From assembly GCA_964602655.1 (NCBI GenBank), contig CAZRSF010000017.1, positions 1 through 64,000 of the forward strand: DNA of 64,000 bases, in the 5' to 3' direction. This DNA is from Moduliflexus sp964602655. Lineage in GTDB: Bacteria; Moduliflexota; Moduliflexia; Moduliflexales; Moduliflexaceae. The notes beneath the pieces were generated by a model that was not told the DNA's origin, ran no database searches, and saw only the letters and a list, made by a program, of their open reading frames with translations. Below are positions 1 to 8,277 of the stretch, one piece after another. Numbering within the stretch: the stretch's first letter is position 1; every line of letters starts with the position of its first letter. The position numbers and the translations under genes are program-made.

Positions 1-2356
1 TCAATTCGGCGCTGAGTTTGGCGAGGCGTTTGACCTTCGGGTCGTTCCTGCCGATTTCCGTCCGAAAATCGCCTTTCATCTCCGCGATTTGGCGCTCGAT
101 CTCCCGCTTGTCCTCTTTGCGCCGCGCTTCGCGATACGCCTGCACCGCCTGCTGATACGCGGCAATGCTCCGCTTCTGCCTGCTCAACACGACTTTCAGG
201 TCGGCATCCAGCGCAAAGCGGCTGATGAGCGAATTTCCTTCCCTGATGTTGATGTCAATGTTCGGCAGGGTTTCCAACCTCGGCTTCGCCGTCCCTTCTA
301 CCCCTGCCAGGGTTTCGAACCCTGGCAGGGGTGTCGTCGTATAATAGGCGTGTTTCAGCAGTTCGATCCAGAGCCGCAGGCGGCAGATTTTGACCGAATT
401 CGGGTTGATGTCCACGCCGAACAGACAGCGCTCGATCAGGGTTTGCTTTTCGTGGAACAGCGCCTCCTGCACGCGCTGGCTTTCCGGACTGGCGGGGCGA
501 TAGTCGAACAGGTCGCCCTCCTCGTCCGCGACGATCAATTCGTCGTTCACGACTTCGACGCGGTATTCTTTCAGCCGCTTCCCCTGCCGGTCTTGCAGAA
601 TCCGCAAATCGCTTTTGATGGCGATCAGTTCGTTCAACGCGGAGACGAGAAAATGGCCGGAGCCGACCGCCGGATCGCAAATTTTCAGGCTGTTGACAAT
701 CTCGTTCGCCTCCTTGCGGTCTTCGATCTTGTCGTACAAATCGTCAAACCCGGCGCACTGCCACCCTTTGCGCTCATTGAATTTCTGGACGACCGCGCGG
801 CGCAGCGTTTCGCGGCACATATACATCGTGATGAAGCCCGGCGTGAAAAACGAGCCGTCGCGATAGCCGTTGATTTTTTCGAAAATCAGGCCCAGCACCG
901 AGGCGTTGATCAGCGATTTGTTCTCTTCCTGAATCGCCTCGCCGCCGTCATTAGCGAAATCGTAGGCATCGAGAAACGCGAAGAGATAGTCGAGCGTCGG
1001 CAGGCTGCCCGTCCGGCGCTTGCCGTTCGCGTCTTTCAGCACGGTAGCGGGATGCAGCGGCAGCGTCTCGTCGTCGCTCAGATTGCTGATGACGAGCGTC
1101 GCCTGTTCCAGTTCCGTCAATTCGAAGAGCGAACTGTTGAGATACGGCACGTTGGCGAACGCCTCTTTGACTTGCGCATTGCGCTCTTCCGGCTGCCGCG
1201 CCAACACCTGAAAAAAGAGCGCGTTCAGGCGGTCGAAATTTTTGATGCGCGTCGCATTCAAAAAGCGCTGCGCCGGGTCGCCTTTGTGATAGGCGAGCAA
1301 CTGCGCCTCTAACAGCTTGAGGAAGAGGACGCGGTTCACCCACGTAATCGCCAATTCAAGCGCGACGTTGAACAACCGTTCCTCTTTCGTGTCGCCGAAT
1401 TGGCTGATGGACAGCCCTGTCAGGGTTCCGAACCCTGACAGGGCTTGGTGCAGGTTACTGAGTTTATCCATCGCGTCAAGCTGAATGATGGCGTTTTCCA
1501 GCAGCGCGGCGGCATGGCGTTCCCCCGCCGCGCTGCGCCGGATGACCTTTTTGCTGCCGTCCTTCGTTTCCGCCAGGCCGATGATGTGCAGCAATTCGGC
1601 GTAAAAGCCTTTGTCGAGGCTGTTGCTGTCGTTGGCGAACGGCAATTTCAGCAGATGTTGCGGCGAGAGCAGTTTGAAGAGCGCGATCAGCGCCGTGTCG
1701 TCCGCCGGGTTATTGTTGCGCAGCGCGGCGTCATAGTCGGCCAGGACGACATGCGTGAAGGTTAAATCATCGAGTTTCGCCGCAATCGCCGGTTTTGCGA
1801 TTTCCTCGTAAAAAAAGTCGGTGGTCGTGCCGGATAAACTCCCGGCCTCGAATTCGGAGAACTGTTTCACAAGCTGCGCGTTCTGAGTGAACGCTTTTTC
1901 GAAAACCGCCGCGTCGAAAATGAACCATTCATGCAGATTGGTGGCAATCAGATGCCGCGTGTCGAGATTTTTGCCCGCGATGCGCTCCCGCAGATAATAC
2001 AAGACGAGTTCCCGCAACGCTTTCGAATCGAGGTGATCCGGCTTCGGCATTTCAGCGGTGTTCGTCGGCTTTTTCGTTTCGATCAGGACGCCGACCGGGG
2101 TTGCGGCGTCTTTGCCGGTATGAATCACTAAATCGGCGCGGCCTTTGGTATTGATGAAATGCGTCGGCGCGTAATACGCCTGTTTAAGGAAATCCGCCAG
2201 CAAGTTTTTATGGAATTCCTCCGATTCCGCCGGATTCAGATGATCCAGCAGTCCGACGAGCGTCGTTTTAAACCGCTCGATTTCGGCGCGAGTCGGTTTC
2301 ACTTTCAAAAACGCTTTATTCAACGCCTGGCGCGGCGTCAGTGGGTGTGCGTTCAT
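1..2356 (-). CDS. Type IIG (Eco57I-like) restriction endonuclease-methyltransferase, 3' end outside window
   Basis: Reading from the ATG at 2356, 785 codons are visible and the frame leaves the window without a stop. Near the N-terminus, D75 followed by E93-x-K95 (VLIETKKP) fits a PD-(D/E)XK nuclease core. Around residues 558-566, DPAVGSGHF is the SAM-binding motif I of N6-adenine methylases, followed by VDINPNSVKICRLRLW. The catalytic NPPY motif and the target-recognition domain should lie beyond the window edge. Such single-chain enzymes methylate and cut DNA. Two 33-nt palindromes (300-332 and 1413-1445) are read through in frame, adding the peptides PLPGFETLAG and ALSGFGTLTG; the first precedes the conserved LETLPNIDINI stretch. 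It lies 93 bp downstream of nadB on the same strand, separated by a long inverted repeat. A PglX-like role in a larger defence system cannot be excluded without the missing part. Confidence 0.82.
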   Translation of the reverse strand, partial: MNAHPLTPRQALNKAFLKVKPTRAEIERFKTTLVGLLDHLNPAESEEFHKNLLADFLKQAYYAPTHFINTKGRADLVIHTGKDAATPVGVLIETKKPTNTAEMPKPDHLDSKALRELVLYYLRERIAGKNLDTRHLIATNLHEWFIFDAAVFEKAFTQNAQLVKQFSEFEAGSLSGTTTDFFYEEIAKPAIAAKLDDLTFTHVVLADYDAALRNNNPADDTALIALFKLLSPQHLLKLPFANDSNSLDKGFYAELLHIIGLAETKDGSKKVIRRSAAGERHAAALLENAIIQLDAMDKLSNLHQALSGFGTLTGLSISQFGDTKEERLFNVALELAITWVNRVLFLKLLEAQLLAYHKGDPAQRFLNATRIKNFDRLNALFFQVLARQPEERNAQVKEAFANVPYLNSSLFELTELEQATLVISNLSDDETLPLHPATVLKDANGKRRTGSLPTLDYLFAFLDAYDFANDGGEAIQEENKSLINASVLGLIFEKINGYRDGSFFTPGFITMYMCRETLRRAVVQKFNERKGWQCAGFDDLYDKIEDRKEANEIVNSLKICDPAVGSGHFLVSALNELIAIKSDLRILQDRQGKRLKEYRVEVVNDELIVADEEGDLFDYRPASPESQRVQEALFHEKQTLIERCLFGVDINPNSVKICRLRLWIELLKHAYYTTTPLPGFETLAGVEGTAKPRLETLPNIDINIREGNSLISRFALDADLKVVLSRQKRSIAAYQQAVQAYREARRKEDKREIERQIAEMKGDFRTEIGRNDPKVKRLAKLSAEL
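300..332. repeat. 33-nt palindrome (type A) inside the R-M coding sequence
   Basis: Arms acccctgccagggtt and aaccctggcaggggt around tcg; 15+3+15 nt. Read in frame on the minus strand as PLPGFETLAG. Confidence 0.9.
1413..1445. repeat. 33-nt palindrome (type A variant) inside the R-M coding sequence
   Basis: Arms agccctgtcagggtt and aaccctgacagggct around ccg. The reading frame through it on the minus strand gives ALSGFGTLTG, the same register as the copy at 300-332. Confidence 0.9.
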
Positions 2357-2363
2357 TGTGCTG

Positions 2364-2443
2364 AAACCGCGAAGCACACACAATACACGAAACACCCCGT
2401 GAAAAGATGTGATAATTTTCGTGTATTTCGCGTGTTTCGCGGT
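2364..2443. repeat. Long imperfect inverted repeat (aaaccgcgaa...ttcgcggtt)
   Basis: Arms of about 28 nt, beginning aaccgcgaa and ending ttcgcggtt, with a few mismatches and a central loop. It fills the gap between nadB and the R-M gene. Related 'ccacgaaa...tttcgtgg' repeats occur at 30095-30177 and 32169-32231. Confidence 0.8.
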
Positions 2444-2449
2444 TCTCTT

Positions 2450-4012
2450 TTATTCCCGATAATGACAGCCCATGCTTTGCGTGTTTTCCCAGGCGGCCTG
2501 CGTGACGATCAGCGCGGCGCGCACGGCGTTTCGCAGCCCTAACAGATTGTCGGAGAGGGTCGCAATGCGGTAAAAATGTTCGATTTCGATTTCCAAATGC
2601 TGCAATTCACGGAGGGCGCGTTTCAGGCGGTGCGACGTGCGAATCAGGCCGACGTAATTCCACATGATATGCTTGACGCTGCTCATGTCCTGCGCGATGA
2701 GCGCGGGATCAGGCGGAAACTGGCTATCGTCGCGCCATTCGGGAATATCGCCGCGATGCGGAATATCCAGATGAGGCAAATCCCGCAGAATCTTTAACGC
2801 GGCGCGATTGCCCCAGACCACGCCTTCCAGCAGCGACGTGCTGGCGAGCCGGTTCGCGCCATGCACGCCGGTGCAGGCGACTTCGCCGATGGCGTACAGA
2901 TTATTCACGGTGGTCTGTCCCCATTCGTCCACCCAGACGCCGCCGCAGAAATAATGCGCCGCCGGAACGACCGGCACGAGGTCTTGCGTGATGTCAACGC
3001 CATATTGCGCACACGTCGCTAAAATCGTCGGGAAGTGCTCGCGAATGCGCTGTGCCGGGATGTAGGAGCGCAAATCCAAATAGACATGTTGCAGGCCGCG
3101 TTCCAGCATTTCCTGATGAATGGCGCGGGCGACGATGTCACGCGGCGCGAGGTCTTTCCATTCCGGCGCGTATTTCGCCATGAACGGTTCGCCGTTTTCA
3201 TGCGTGAGCCGCCCGCCTTCGCCGCGCACCGCTTCGGAAATCAAAAAATGCGGCGCATGCAGATGATAAAACGTCGTAGGGTGAAACTGGACGAATTCGG
3301 CGTTGATGATGCGCGCTCCGGCGCGATTCGCCATCGCCAGGCCGTCGCCGCGCGAGCCGACCGGATTGCTGCTGCGCAGGAAAATCTGTCCCAGGCCGCC
3401 AGTCGCCAACATCGTTGCCTTCGCGAAACAGCGGCGCACGTTGCCGGTTTGCTGTTCGAAGATATAGGCTCCGACGCAGGCGCGCGGCTCGTAAATCGCC
3501 AAACGGTTGCGGGAATGGTGTGACGGCGTCAGCAGATCAATGGCCGTGTGCCCGGTCAACAGCGTGATATTGGGATGCGCCTGAATCTTGCGAATCAAGG
3601 CGAGTTCAATCGCTTTTCCTGTCGCGTCGGCGGCGTGAATGATGCGCGAAACGGAGTGACTCCCTTCCCGTACAAGCGACAATGCGCTATGCTCGTCGCG
3701 ATCAAACGGCACGTTCGCCGCCTCAATCAGCAGGCGCTCAACGATTTCCGGTCCTTCTTGCGCGAGGATATTTACCGCTGGCGGAAAAGAATGGCCTGCG
3801 CCAGCTCGGAGAATGTCTTCCGCCAGCAGCGCGGGCGAATCCTGCTCCCCTTTGTAAATAATGCCGCCCTGCGCGTAGAGCGTGTTCGATTCTTCCGGCG
3901 ACTGCGCCCGCGTCACAACGGTGACGGCGGCGCCGGCTTCCGCAAGCACAAGCGCGGCGGCGCATCCGGCAACGCCGCAGCCGATAATTAAAACGTCGGT
4001 ATCATAGGTCAT
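2450..4012 (-). CDS. nadB: L-aspartate oxidase NadB
   Basis: FAD enzyme that oxidises L-aspartate to iminoaspartate, the first step of de novo NAD synthesis, handing its product to NadA. Visible are the N-terminal FAD-binding GCGVAGCAAALVLAEAG, the substrate-loop region AEFVQFHPTTF, ISEAVRGEGG, and the C-terminal FAD motif around GEVACTGVHGANRLASTSLLEG. At 520 residues it has the normal family length. The frame is open 14 codons upstream of the chosen start, but that part lies in a palindromic repeat; GGGA at 4019-4022 sits 6 nt before the ATG at 4012, so MTYDTD is the preferred start (MNMTYDTD at 4018 is the alternative). Last gene of nadC-nadA-nadB; gap to nadA is filled by the 4027-4080 repeat. 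Confidence 0.95.
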   Translation of the reverse strand: MTYDTDVLIIGCGVAGCAAALVLAEAGAAVTVVTRAQSPEESNTLYAQGGIIYKGEQDSPALLAEDILRAGAGHSFPPAVNILAQEGPEIVERLLIEAANVPFDRDEHSALSLVREGSHSVSRIIHAADATGKAIELALIRKIQAHPNITLLTGHTAIDLLTPSHHSRNRLAIYEPRACVGAYIFEQQTGNVRRCFAKATMLATGGLGQIFLRSSNPVGSRGDGLAMANRAGARIINAEFVQFHPTTFYHLHAPHFLISEAVRGEGGRLTHENGEPFMAKYAPEWKDLAPRDIVARAIHQEMLERGLQHVYLDLRSYIPAQRIREHFPTILATCAQYGVDITQDLVPVVPAAHYFCGGVWVDEWGQTTVNNLYAIGEVACTGVHGANRLASTSLLEGVVWGNRAALKILRDLPHLDIPHRGDIPEWRDDSQFPPDPALIAQDMSSVKHIMWNYVGLIRTSHRLKRALRELQHLEIEIEHFYRIATLSDNLLGLRNAVRAALIVTQAAWENTQSMGCHYRE

Positions 4013-4026
4013 ATTCATTCCCAAAA

Positions 4027-4080
4027 TGTAGGGGCGAGGTCTCCTCGCCCACACCAGGGCGCGGAGACCACGCCCCTACA
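4027..4080. repeat. Compound palindrome with inverted ends (tgtaggggcg...cgcccctaca)
   Basis: Two nested hairpins (gggcgaggtctcctcgccc and gggcgcggagaccacgccc) are arranged as inverted termini only a few bases apart. They occupy the nadA-nadB junction next to the nadB ribosome-binding site. The ends resemble the 26-nt termini of the element at 34465-34680. Confidence 0.85.
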
Positions 4081-4087
4081 TAGGTTA

Positions 4088-5125
4088 TTATCGTATTTCC
4101 AGCATTCGTTCGACTGATCGGAAGGCGCGGCGGCGGATGTCTTCCGGCACGTCAATGGCATGCTGCATGTTTTGCAGCGCGGCGAGCGTCGTTTCCAGCG
4201 TAATCAGGTTCATGTGCGGGCAGCGGGCGTGACAGACCGGCAGAATCGTTTTCTGCGGATAAAGCGCGGCGATATTATCCGCCATCGCGCATTCGGTCAG
4301 AATGATGTAATTCGGATGCGCGGTCTGCTCGACAAAGCGGATCATTGCGGTCGTGCCGCCGCAGAAATCCACCGCTTGCGCGACTTCCGGCGGGCATTCA
4401 GGATGCGTGAGAATCGCGGCGTCGGGATAGTCGCGGCGCAACTCTTCAACATCAGACGCAGACAATTTTTCATGCACTTCGCAATGCCCGCGCCAGCCGA
4501 TGACTTGATAGTCGTTTGACGCGGTTCCCTTTTCAGCAGCATCAAGTTCATGCGGGAAGATAATCTTCTTGCCGATGCTGCGGGCGATATTGCGGGCTAA
4601 AAATTCATCCGGTAGGAAAATCACGCGCTCCGAATCGAACGACGCCATTACTTCCGCCGCGTTGCCGGACGTGCAGCAGGCATCGCATTCGGCCTTGACA
4701 TCGGCATAAGTATTGATGTACGTCACGACCGGCACGCCCGGAAAACGTTGTTTTAGCGCTTTCACATCATCTGCCGTGATGCTTTCCGCTAACGAGCAGC
4801 CGGCATCCAATGACGGCGCAAGCACGATTTTTTCAGGATTGAGGATTTTGGCGGTTTCGGCCATGAATTTCACGCCGCAGAAGACAATCACGTCTTTGTC
4901 GGTTTCAGCGGCTTTCCGGCTCAGTTCAAGCGAGTCACCGGTAAAATCCGGAATCGTCAGAAACACCGCCGGTTCCATGTAATTATGCCCAAGAATCACG
5001 GCGTTTTTTTCGGTTTTCAAGCGAATAATTTCATGCGCAAGTTCCGCTTTGTGGCGGATTTCTTTGTTGGGTATTCTGTTCTTTAAGGCGTCTTTTAAGG
5101 TTGTATATAAGGCGTCAATGTTCAT
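4088..5125 (-). CDS. nadA: Quinolinate synthase NadA
   Basis: Iron-sulfur enzyme condensing iminoaspartate (from NadB) with dihydroxyacetone phosphate to quinolinate in the cytoplasm. The 345-residue sequence has the three internally repeated alpha/beta domains. Landmarks are GHNYMEPAVF near the N-terminus, VFCGVKFMAETAK with the first cluster cysteine, YINTYADVKAECDACCTSGNA, and THPECPPEV and MNLITLETTLAAL near the end; cysteines in these segments are the expected [4Fe-4S] ligands. Start MNIDALYTTLKD. It lies between nadC upstream (95-nt gap with two palindromes) and nadB downstream, so the three genes form a minus-strand operon covering aspartate to nicotinate mononucleotide. Confidence 0.96.
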   Translation of the reverse strand: MNIDALYTTLKDALKNRIPNKEIRHKAELAHEIIRLKTEKNAVILGHNYMEPAVFLTIPDFTGDSLELSRKAAETDKDVIVFCGVKFMAETAKILNPEKIVLAPSLDAGCSLAESITADDVKALKQRFPGVPVVTYINTYADVKAECDACCTSGNAAEVMASFDSERVIFLPDEFLARNIARSIGKKIIFPHELDAAEKGTASNDYQVIGWRGHCEVHEKLSASDVEELRRDYPDAAILTHPECPPEVAQAVDFCGGTTAMIRFVEQTAHPNYIILTECAMADNIAALYPQKTILPVCHARCPHMNLITLETTLAALQNMQHAIDVPEDIRRRAFRSVERMLEIR

Positions 5126-5144
5126 AGTTATTTTCCAAGAAAAC

Positions 5145-5177
5145 AGCCCTGCCAGGGTTTAAAACCCTGGCAGGGCT
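5145..5177. repeat. 33-nt palindrome (type A) in the nadC-nadA gap
   Basis: Inverted arms agccctgccagggtt and aaccctggcagggct; intergenic within the operon. Confidence 0.9.
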
Positions 5178-5193
5178 ACGGGAGCGTTTATCA

Positions 5194-5217
5194 GGCCGAC
5201 GAGGACGTCGGCGGTAC
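5194..5217. repeat. Short palindrome gccgacg-agga-cgtcggc
   Basis: Perfect 7-nt stem with agga loop, followed by ggtacg. A sister copy with the same agga loop lies at 40421-40452. Confidence 0.65.
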
Positions 5218-5220
5218 GAT

Positions 5221-6066
5221 TCACACCTCAGTCAATAAGAGGCTGATATCCAATGCGTTCACAGAATGCGTCAATTTGCCGATGGAGATGTAATCCACGC
5301 CAGTGGCGGCAATCTCAACAATCGTATCGAGCGAGACGTTGCCGGATGCTTCCAACGCAACGCGGCGATTCGTCAACTGAACGGCTTCGCGCATCATTGT
5401 GGGCGTCATGTTGTCGAGCAGAATGCGATCCACATTCAATGGCAGCGTTTCCGCAAGTTCTGCAAGATTTTTGACCTCGACTTCAATCGGGCGATGCTGC
5501 TGATCCCGCGCCCGCACCTGCGCGACCGCCTGCGTAATCGAGCCGACCGCCGCAATATGGTTATCTTTGATCATGACCATATCGTACAGGCCGAAGCGGT
5601 GATTCTGCCCGCCGCCGAGCCGTACCGCCCATTTATCGAGCAGACGCAGACCAGGCATGGTTTTGCGCGTGTCTAAAATCACGGCGGACGTTTCGCTGAC
5701 GGCCTCGACGAATTGCCGCGTCAGCGTGGCGATCCCGGACATGCGCTGCAAGAGATTCAAGGCCACGCGCTCGCCGCTCAGAATAGCGCGTCCCTGCCCG
5801 CTCACGCAGGCGATTTCTGTCCCTTTTTCGACGCGCTCACCGTCGCGGACATGACACGTCATCTGCGCATCGGGATCAAGTTCCGCAAACGTCATGGCCG
5901 CGACTTCTAATCCGGCAATGACGCCGCTTTCTTTGGCGACAAATCTGCCGGTCAGTCTGGCATTCGCCGGAATCGTCGCGTCAGTCGTGATGTCGCCGTC
6001 GCCGAGGTCTTCTTCAAGGGCGCGGCGGATGATTTGCTGTATTTCCAGTCTGTTCTGGTCGTTCAT
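5221..6066 (-). CDS. nadC: Nicotinate-nucleotide pyrophosphorylase (carboxylating) NadC
   Basis: Converts quinolinate and PRPP to nicotinate mononucleotide with loss of CO2, completing the pathway begun by NadB and NadA. The 281-residue protein shows the family order: N-terminal EEDLGDGDITTDATIP, SGIATLTRQFVEAV, the phosphoribosyl-binding DTRKTMPGLR, KWAVRLGGGQNHR, MIKDNHIAAVG, EVEVKNLAEL and LLDNMTP, and the C-terminal LEASGNVSLDTI. It is the first gene of the minus-strand nad operon. Upstream, a possible promoter (TTGACA at 6149-6144, TAGGGC at 6127-6122) overlaps a perfect hairpin at 6104-6125 that could act as an operator; this regulatory reading is inference. Confidence 0.96.
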   Translation of the reverse strand: MNDQNRLEIQQIIRRALEEDLGDGDITTDATIPANARLTGRFVAKESGVIAGLEVAAMTFAELDPDAQMTCHVRDGERVEKGTEIACVSGQGRAILSGERVALNLLQRMSGIATLTRQFVEAVSETSAVILDTRKTMPGLRLLDKWAVRLGGGQNHRFGLYDMVMIKDNHIAAVGSITQAVAQVRARDQQHRPIEVEVKNLAELAETLPLNVDRILLDNMTPTMMREAVQLTNRRVALEASGNVSLDTIVEIAATGVDYISIGKLTHSVNALDISLLLTEV

Positions 6067-6103
6067 AAATGACGTCCTCTTGTTCTTTTAAGATTTCGAC
6101 GAT

Positions 6104-6125
6104 GGGCGAAACAACAGTTTCGCCC
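6104..6125. promoter_or_regulatory. Perfect hairpin gggcgaaac-aaca-gtttcgccc upstream of nadC
   Basis: A 9-bp stem in the nadC leader, next to a weak TTGACA/TAGGGC pair on the minus strand. It could be an operator or simply another repeat: a similar agggcgaaa...ttttcg stretch occurs near 14913-14936. Confidence 0.4.
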
Positions 6126-6190
6126 TACCATGACAGCATCTTTTGTCAATGAAATTTGCCAAGAAAAGCGATTCTCCCGCCGCATTCTTC

Positions 6191-6219
6191 TTGACAAATC
6201 GCAAGAAGGCGCATACGCT
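6191..6219 (+). promoter_or_regulatory. Candidate sigma70-type promoter for the 6285 gene
   Basis: TTGACA at 6191-6196, 17-nt spacer, TACGCT at 6214-6219, 66 nt before the start codon. Confidence 0.5.
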
Positions 6220-6284
6220 GGATAATAATATGAATAGTGGTCGTATCGCATCATCATTCACACTCTCGAAGGGGGTAAGGAAAG

Positions 6285-7163
6285 ATGGCAGAGTTAAGCC
6301 TTGAGGATAAGACGAAGGGCAAACGTATTATCACACAGTTTTTTCGCACGATGCCTGGCGTCCAGAAAAGCTTGATGACGGTGTTTGAGCGGGAAGGATA
6401 TAAAGGAGTCTTCCGTCTGCAAAATGTCCTGTATCCTGATAACTCGCCGGAAATCAATTCTGTTGACGAACTTCGCAACGGATTGAGCATGATTTTGCAG
6501 CATATCTATGGGATGCCAATCGAGGACAAAGAGGGGTATTTCCAGGAAATCGTCAGATGCAAAACTCCGGCGCAGGTGTTGCGTAAAGAAAAAGAGTCGC
6601 TGTTGAATTATTTTTACGGCGATTTTCCCGCCTTAAAACAATATTTGCTGGAAGATTTGACCGACGACAAAGACTTTCAATTTATGAGCGCGCTATGCCG
6701 GAAGTTCCTCGGCCTCGAAGGTGGCATTTCCGATATGCGCGGCTTTAAAAAGCAGATACGCGGTTTGCAGGAATCCCTCGCAGATCAAATCGCTGGCGGT
6801 AAGTCTGAGGAAGAGATCATTGGGGTGCTTAAACAGTTGAAGGCTGAAAGCGCCACGCAGGCTGCGTCGAGCGCTGCTGAGGAAGAAGACGCCGTACCGG
6901 CAACCGGTGGAGTCGTTGATGAAAAACGTAAGATTATTCAGACGACGCTGGGAGGGGACAAATATAAAGACCTGCGCGCTTTCCTCATTCAAACAGTCGT
7001 GGCTGAAACGAATTTTGCGAATTTTCAACATTATCTGGATAATGCCCTTGCCCAATCCGCTCGAATTGAAGCCAAAGACATGCCTTCGTTTTCCGAAGGC
7101 GTGCGCAAACTCAAAGAATTTCGCGACAGCCTTGAACAGGAAATGGCTGGATATGCGAATTAG
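6285..7163 (+). CDS. Conserved-looking cytoplasmic protein of unknown function
   Basis: 292 residues, starting MAELSLEDKTKGKR after a purine-rich site (gaagggggtaaggaaag). No family recognised. It has no signal peptide or membrane segment. The first 160 residues look like a folded alpha-rich domain (FFRTMPGVQKSLMTVFEREG; PALKQYLLEDLTDDKDF). An Ala/Glu-rich linker near 185-205 leads to a helical C-terminal part (YKDLRAFLIQTVVAETNFAN). It is transcribed away from the nad operon and ends 23 nt before the heptosyltransferase-like gene, so it may head the glycosyltransferase operon. Confidence 0.75.
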   Translation: MAELSLEDKTKGKRIITQFFRTMPGVQKSLMTVFEREGYKGVFRLQNVLYPDNSPEINSVDELRNGLSMILQHIYGMPIEDKEGYFQEIVRCKTPAQVLRKEKESLLNYFYGDFPALKQYLLEDLTDDKDFQFMSALCRKFLGLEGGISDMRGFKKQIRGLQESLADQIAGGKSEEEIIGVLKQLKAESATQAASSAAEEEDAVPATGGVVDEKRKIIQTTLGGDKYKDLRAFLIQTVVAETNFANFQHYLDNALAQSARIEAKDMPSFSEGVRKLKEFRDSLEQEMAGYAN

Positions 7164-7186
7164 CAGCGACTCCAGGTAATTGTTCG

Positions 7187-8230
7187 GTGAATATTTTAAC
7201 GCGAGTTCCGAATTGGTTGGGAGACTCAGTAATGAGTCTCCTTTTTTTTGAGACGCTGTCACGCCTGCTGCCACACAGCCAGATTGACGTGATTGCGAAG
7301 AGCGCGATTCAGGATGTGTTTCTGCACCATCCGGCCATTCACGCCATTTATCCGTTCTCAAAAGCGCAGACGCGGGGTCTATGGCAATTATTTCGTTTCG
7401 GACGAACCCTCCGGCGACAGACGCGCTATGACGCATTCGTGACGCTTGCGCCGTCGTTTTCATCCGCCGTGATCGGGATTGGAAGCGGCGCGCCCGCCCG
7501 CATCGGCTATGCGGGCGAAGGCCGGTCGCTGCTGCTGACGCAGGCTGTTCAGCGAGAAGCCGGAATCCATCGCGCAACCTCCTACATTCGTTTAGCCGAA
7601 CGTCTCGCCGATGCCGGGTTGCCGCCGCAAGAAATTGTCAAGATTGTCCGTAATGGCTGGTTTTATTTTTCACAAGATGAACAGCGTCGCGTCATGCTCC
7701 CGACCGCCCCAGATGTTCGTCATATTGTCTTGAATGTCAATTCCGAAGCCTCATCGCGCCGCTTACCATTGGAAACATGGATAACATTGGGGAAAAGGTT
7801 ATTGCAAGAAACCGCGCCGCGCTATCGCCTCGTCTTTGTGGGCGCGGCATCGGAACGCGAACGGGTACGGCGCGTCATTCAGGGGATCGGGGCGCAAGAA
7901 GAGATTTCGGATTTCTCCGGGAAGACCACGCTGCGCGAACTTGCCATGCTGCTCCGCGATGCCGATCTCGTGATTTCCAACGATTCCGGCCCGATGCACC
8001 TTGCGAATGCGGTCGGTACGCCGGTCATCACCTTTTTCGGTGCAGGCAATCCGGCGGAAACCGCGCCATTTTATCAGCAGAATGCGGTTGTGTTGAATAC
8101 ACATCTCGAATGCAGCCCGTGCGTCAAAAATGTCTGTAAATTCTCGTCTGTGCGGTGTCTTGAGCAAATCTCAGCGGATGAGATTTATCAACATATGGTG
8201 GAGATTTTTTCAGAAAATAAAACAGGGTGA
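7187..8230 (+). CDS. Glycosyltransferase family 9 (ADP-heptose:LPS heptosyltransferase-like)
   Basis: GT9 enzymes add heptose from ADP-heptose to the inner core of lipopolysaccharide at the cytoplasmic face of the inner membrane. The 347-residue protein starts at a GTG (MNILTRVPNWLGDSVMS, the conserved NWLGD motif). It carries the C-terminal donor-site block ISNDSGPMHLANAVGTPVI followed by FFGAGNPAETAPF. Residues CSPCVKNVCKFSSVRCLEQI near the end are a Cys-rich tail common in this family. Codons 12-21 fold as a perfect terminator-like hairpin (7220-7249). First of four glycosyltransferases in this stretch. Acceptor and exact sugar cannot be read from sequence, so WaaF versus WaaC or WaaQ is left open. 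Confidence 0.9.
   Translation: MNILTRVPNWLGDSVMSLLFFETLSRLLPHSQIDVIAKSAIQDVFLHHPAIHAIYPFSKAQTRGLWQLFRFGRTLRRQTRYDAFVTLAPSFSSAVIGIGSGAPARIGYAGEGRSLLLTQAVQREAGIHRATSYIRLAERLADAGLPPQEIVKIVRNGWFYFSQDEQRRVMLPTAPDVRHIVLNVNSEASSRRLPLETWITLGKRLLQETAPRYRLVFVGAASERERVRRVIQGIGAQEEISDFSGKTTLRELAMLLRDADLVISNDSGPMHLANAVGTPVITFFGAGNPAETAPFYQQNAVVLNTHLECSPCVKNVCKFSSVRCLEQISADEIYQHMVEIFSENKTG
7220..7249 (+). terminator. Terminator-like hairpin with T8 inside the GT9 coding sequence
   Basis: Stem ggagactca / tgagtctcc (9 bp, perfect), loop gtaa, then eight T. It begins 33 nt after the GTG start codon. Its bases also encode the conserved LGDSVMSLLFF segment, so it may be coincidental or an attenuator. Confidence 0.5.
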
Positions 8231-8277
8231 AAGGTATCGTTAACAGAGTAAGGTTACGATAGACACCTTGTAAACTA

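Noticed and set aside
89..1312. 400-residue open frame on the + strand
   Set aside because: It is antisense to the type IIG gene, which shows SAM and nuclease motifs.
5657..5910. + strand frames opposite nadC
   Set aside because: Antisense to a clearly identified nadC; no own signals.
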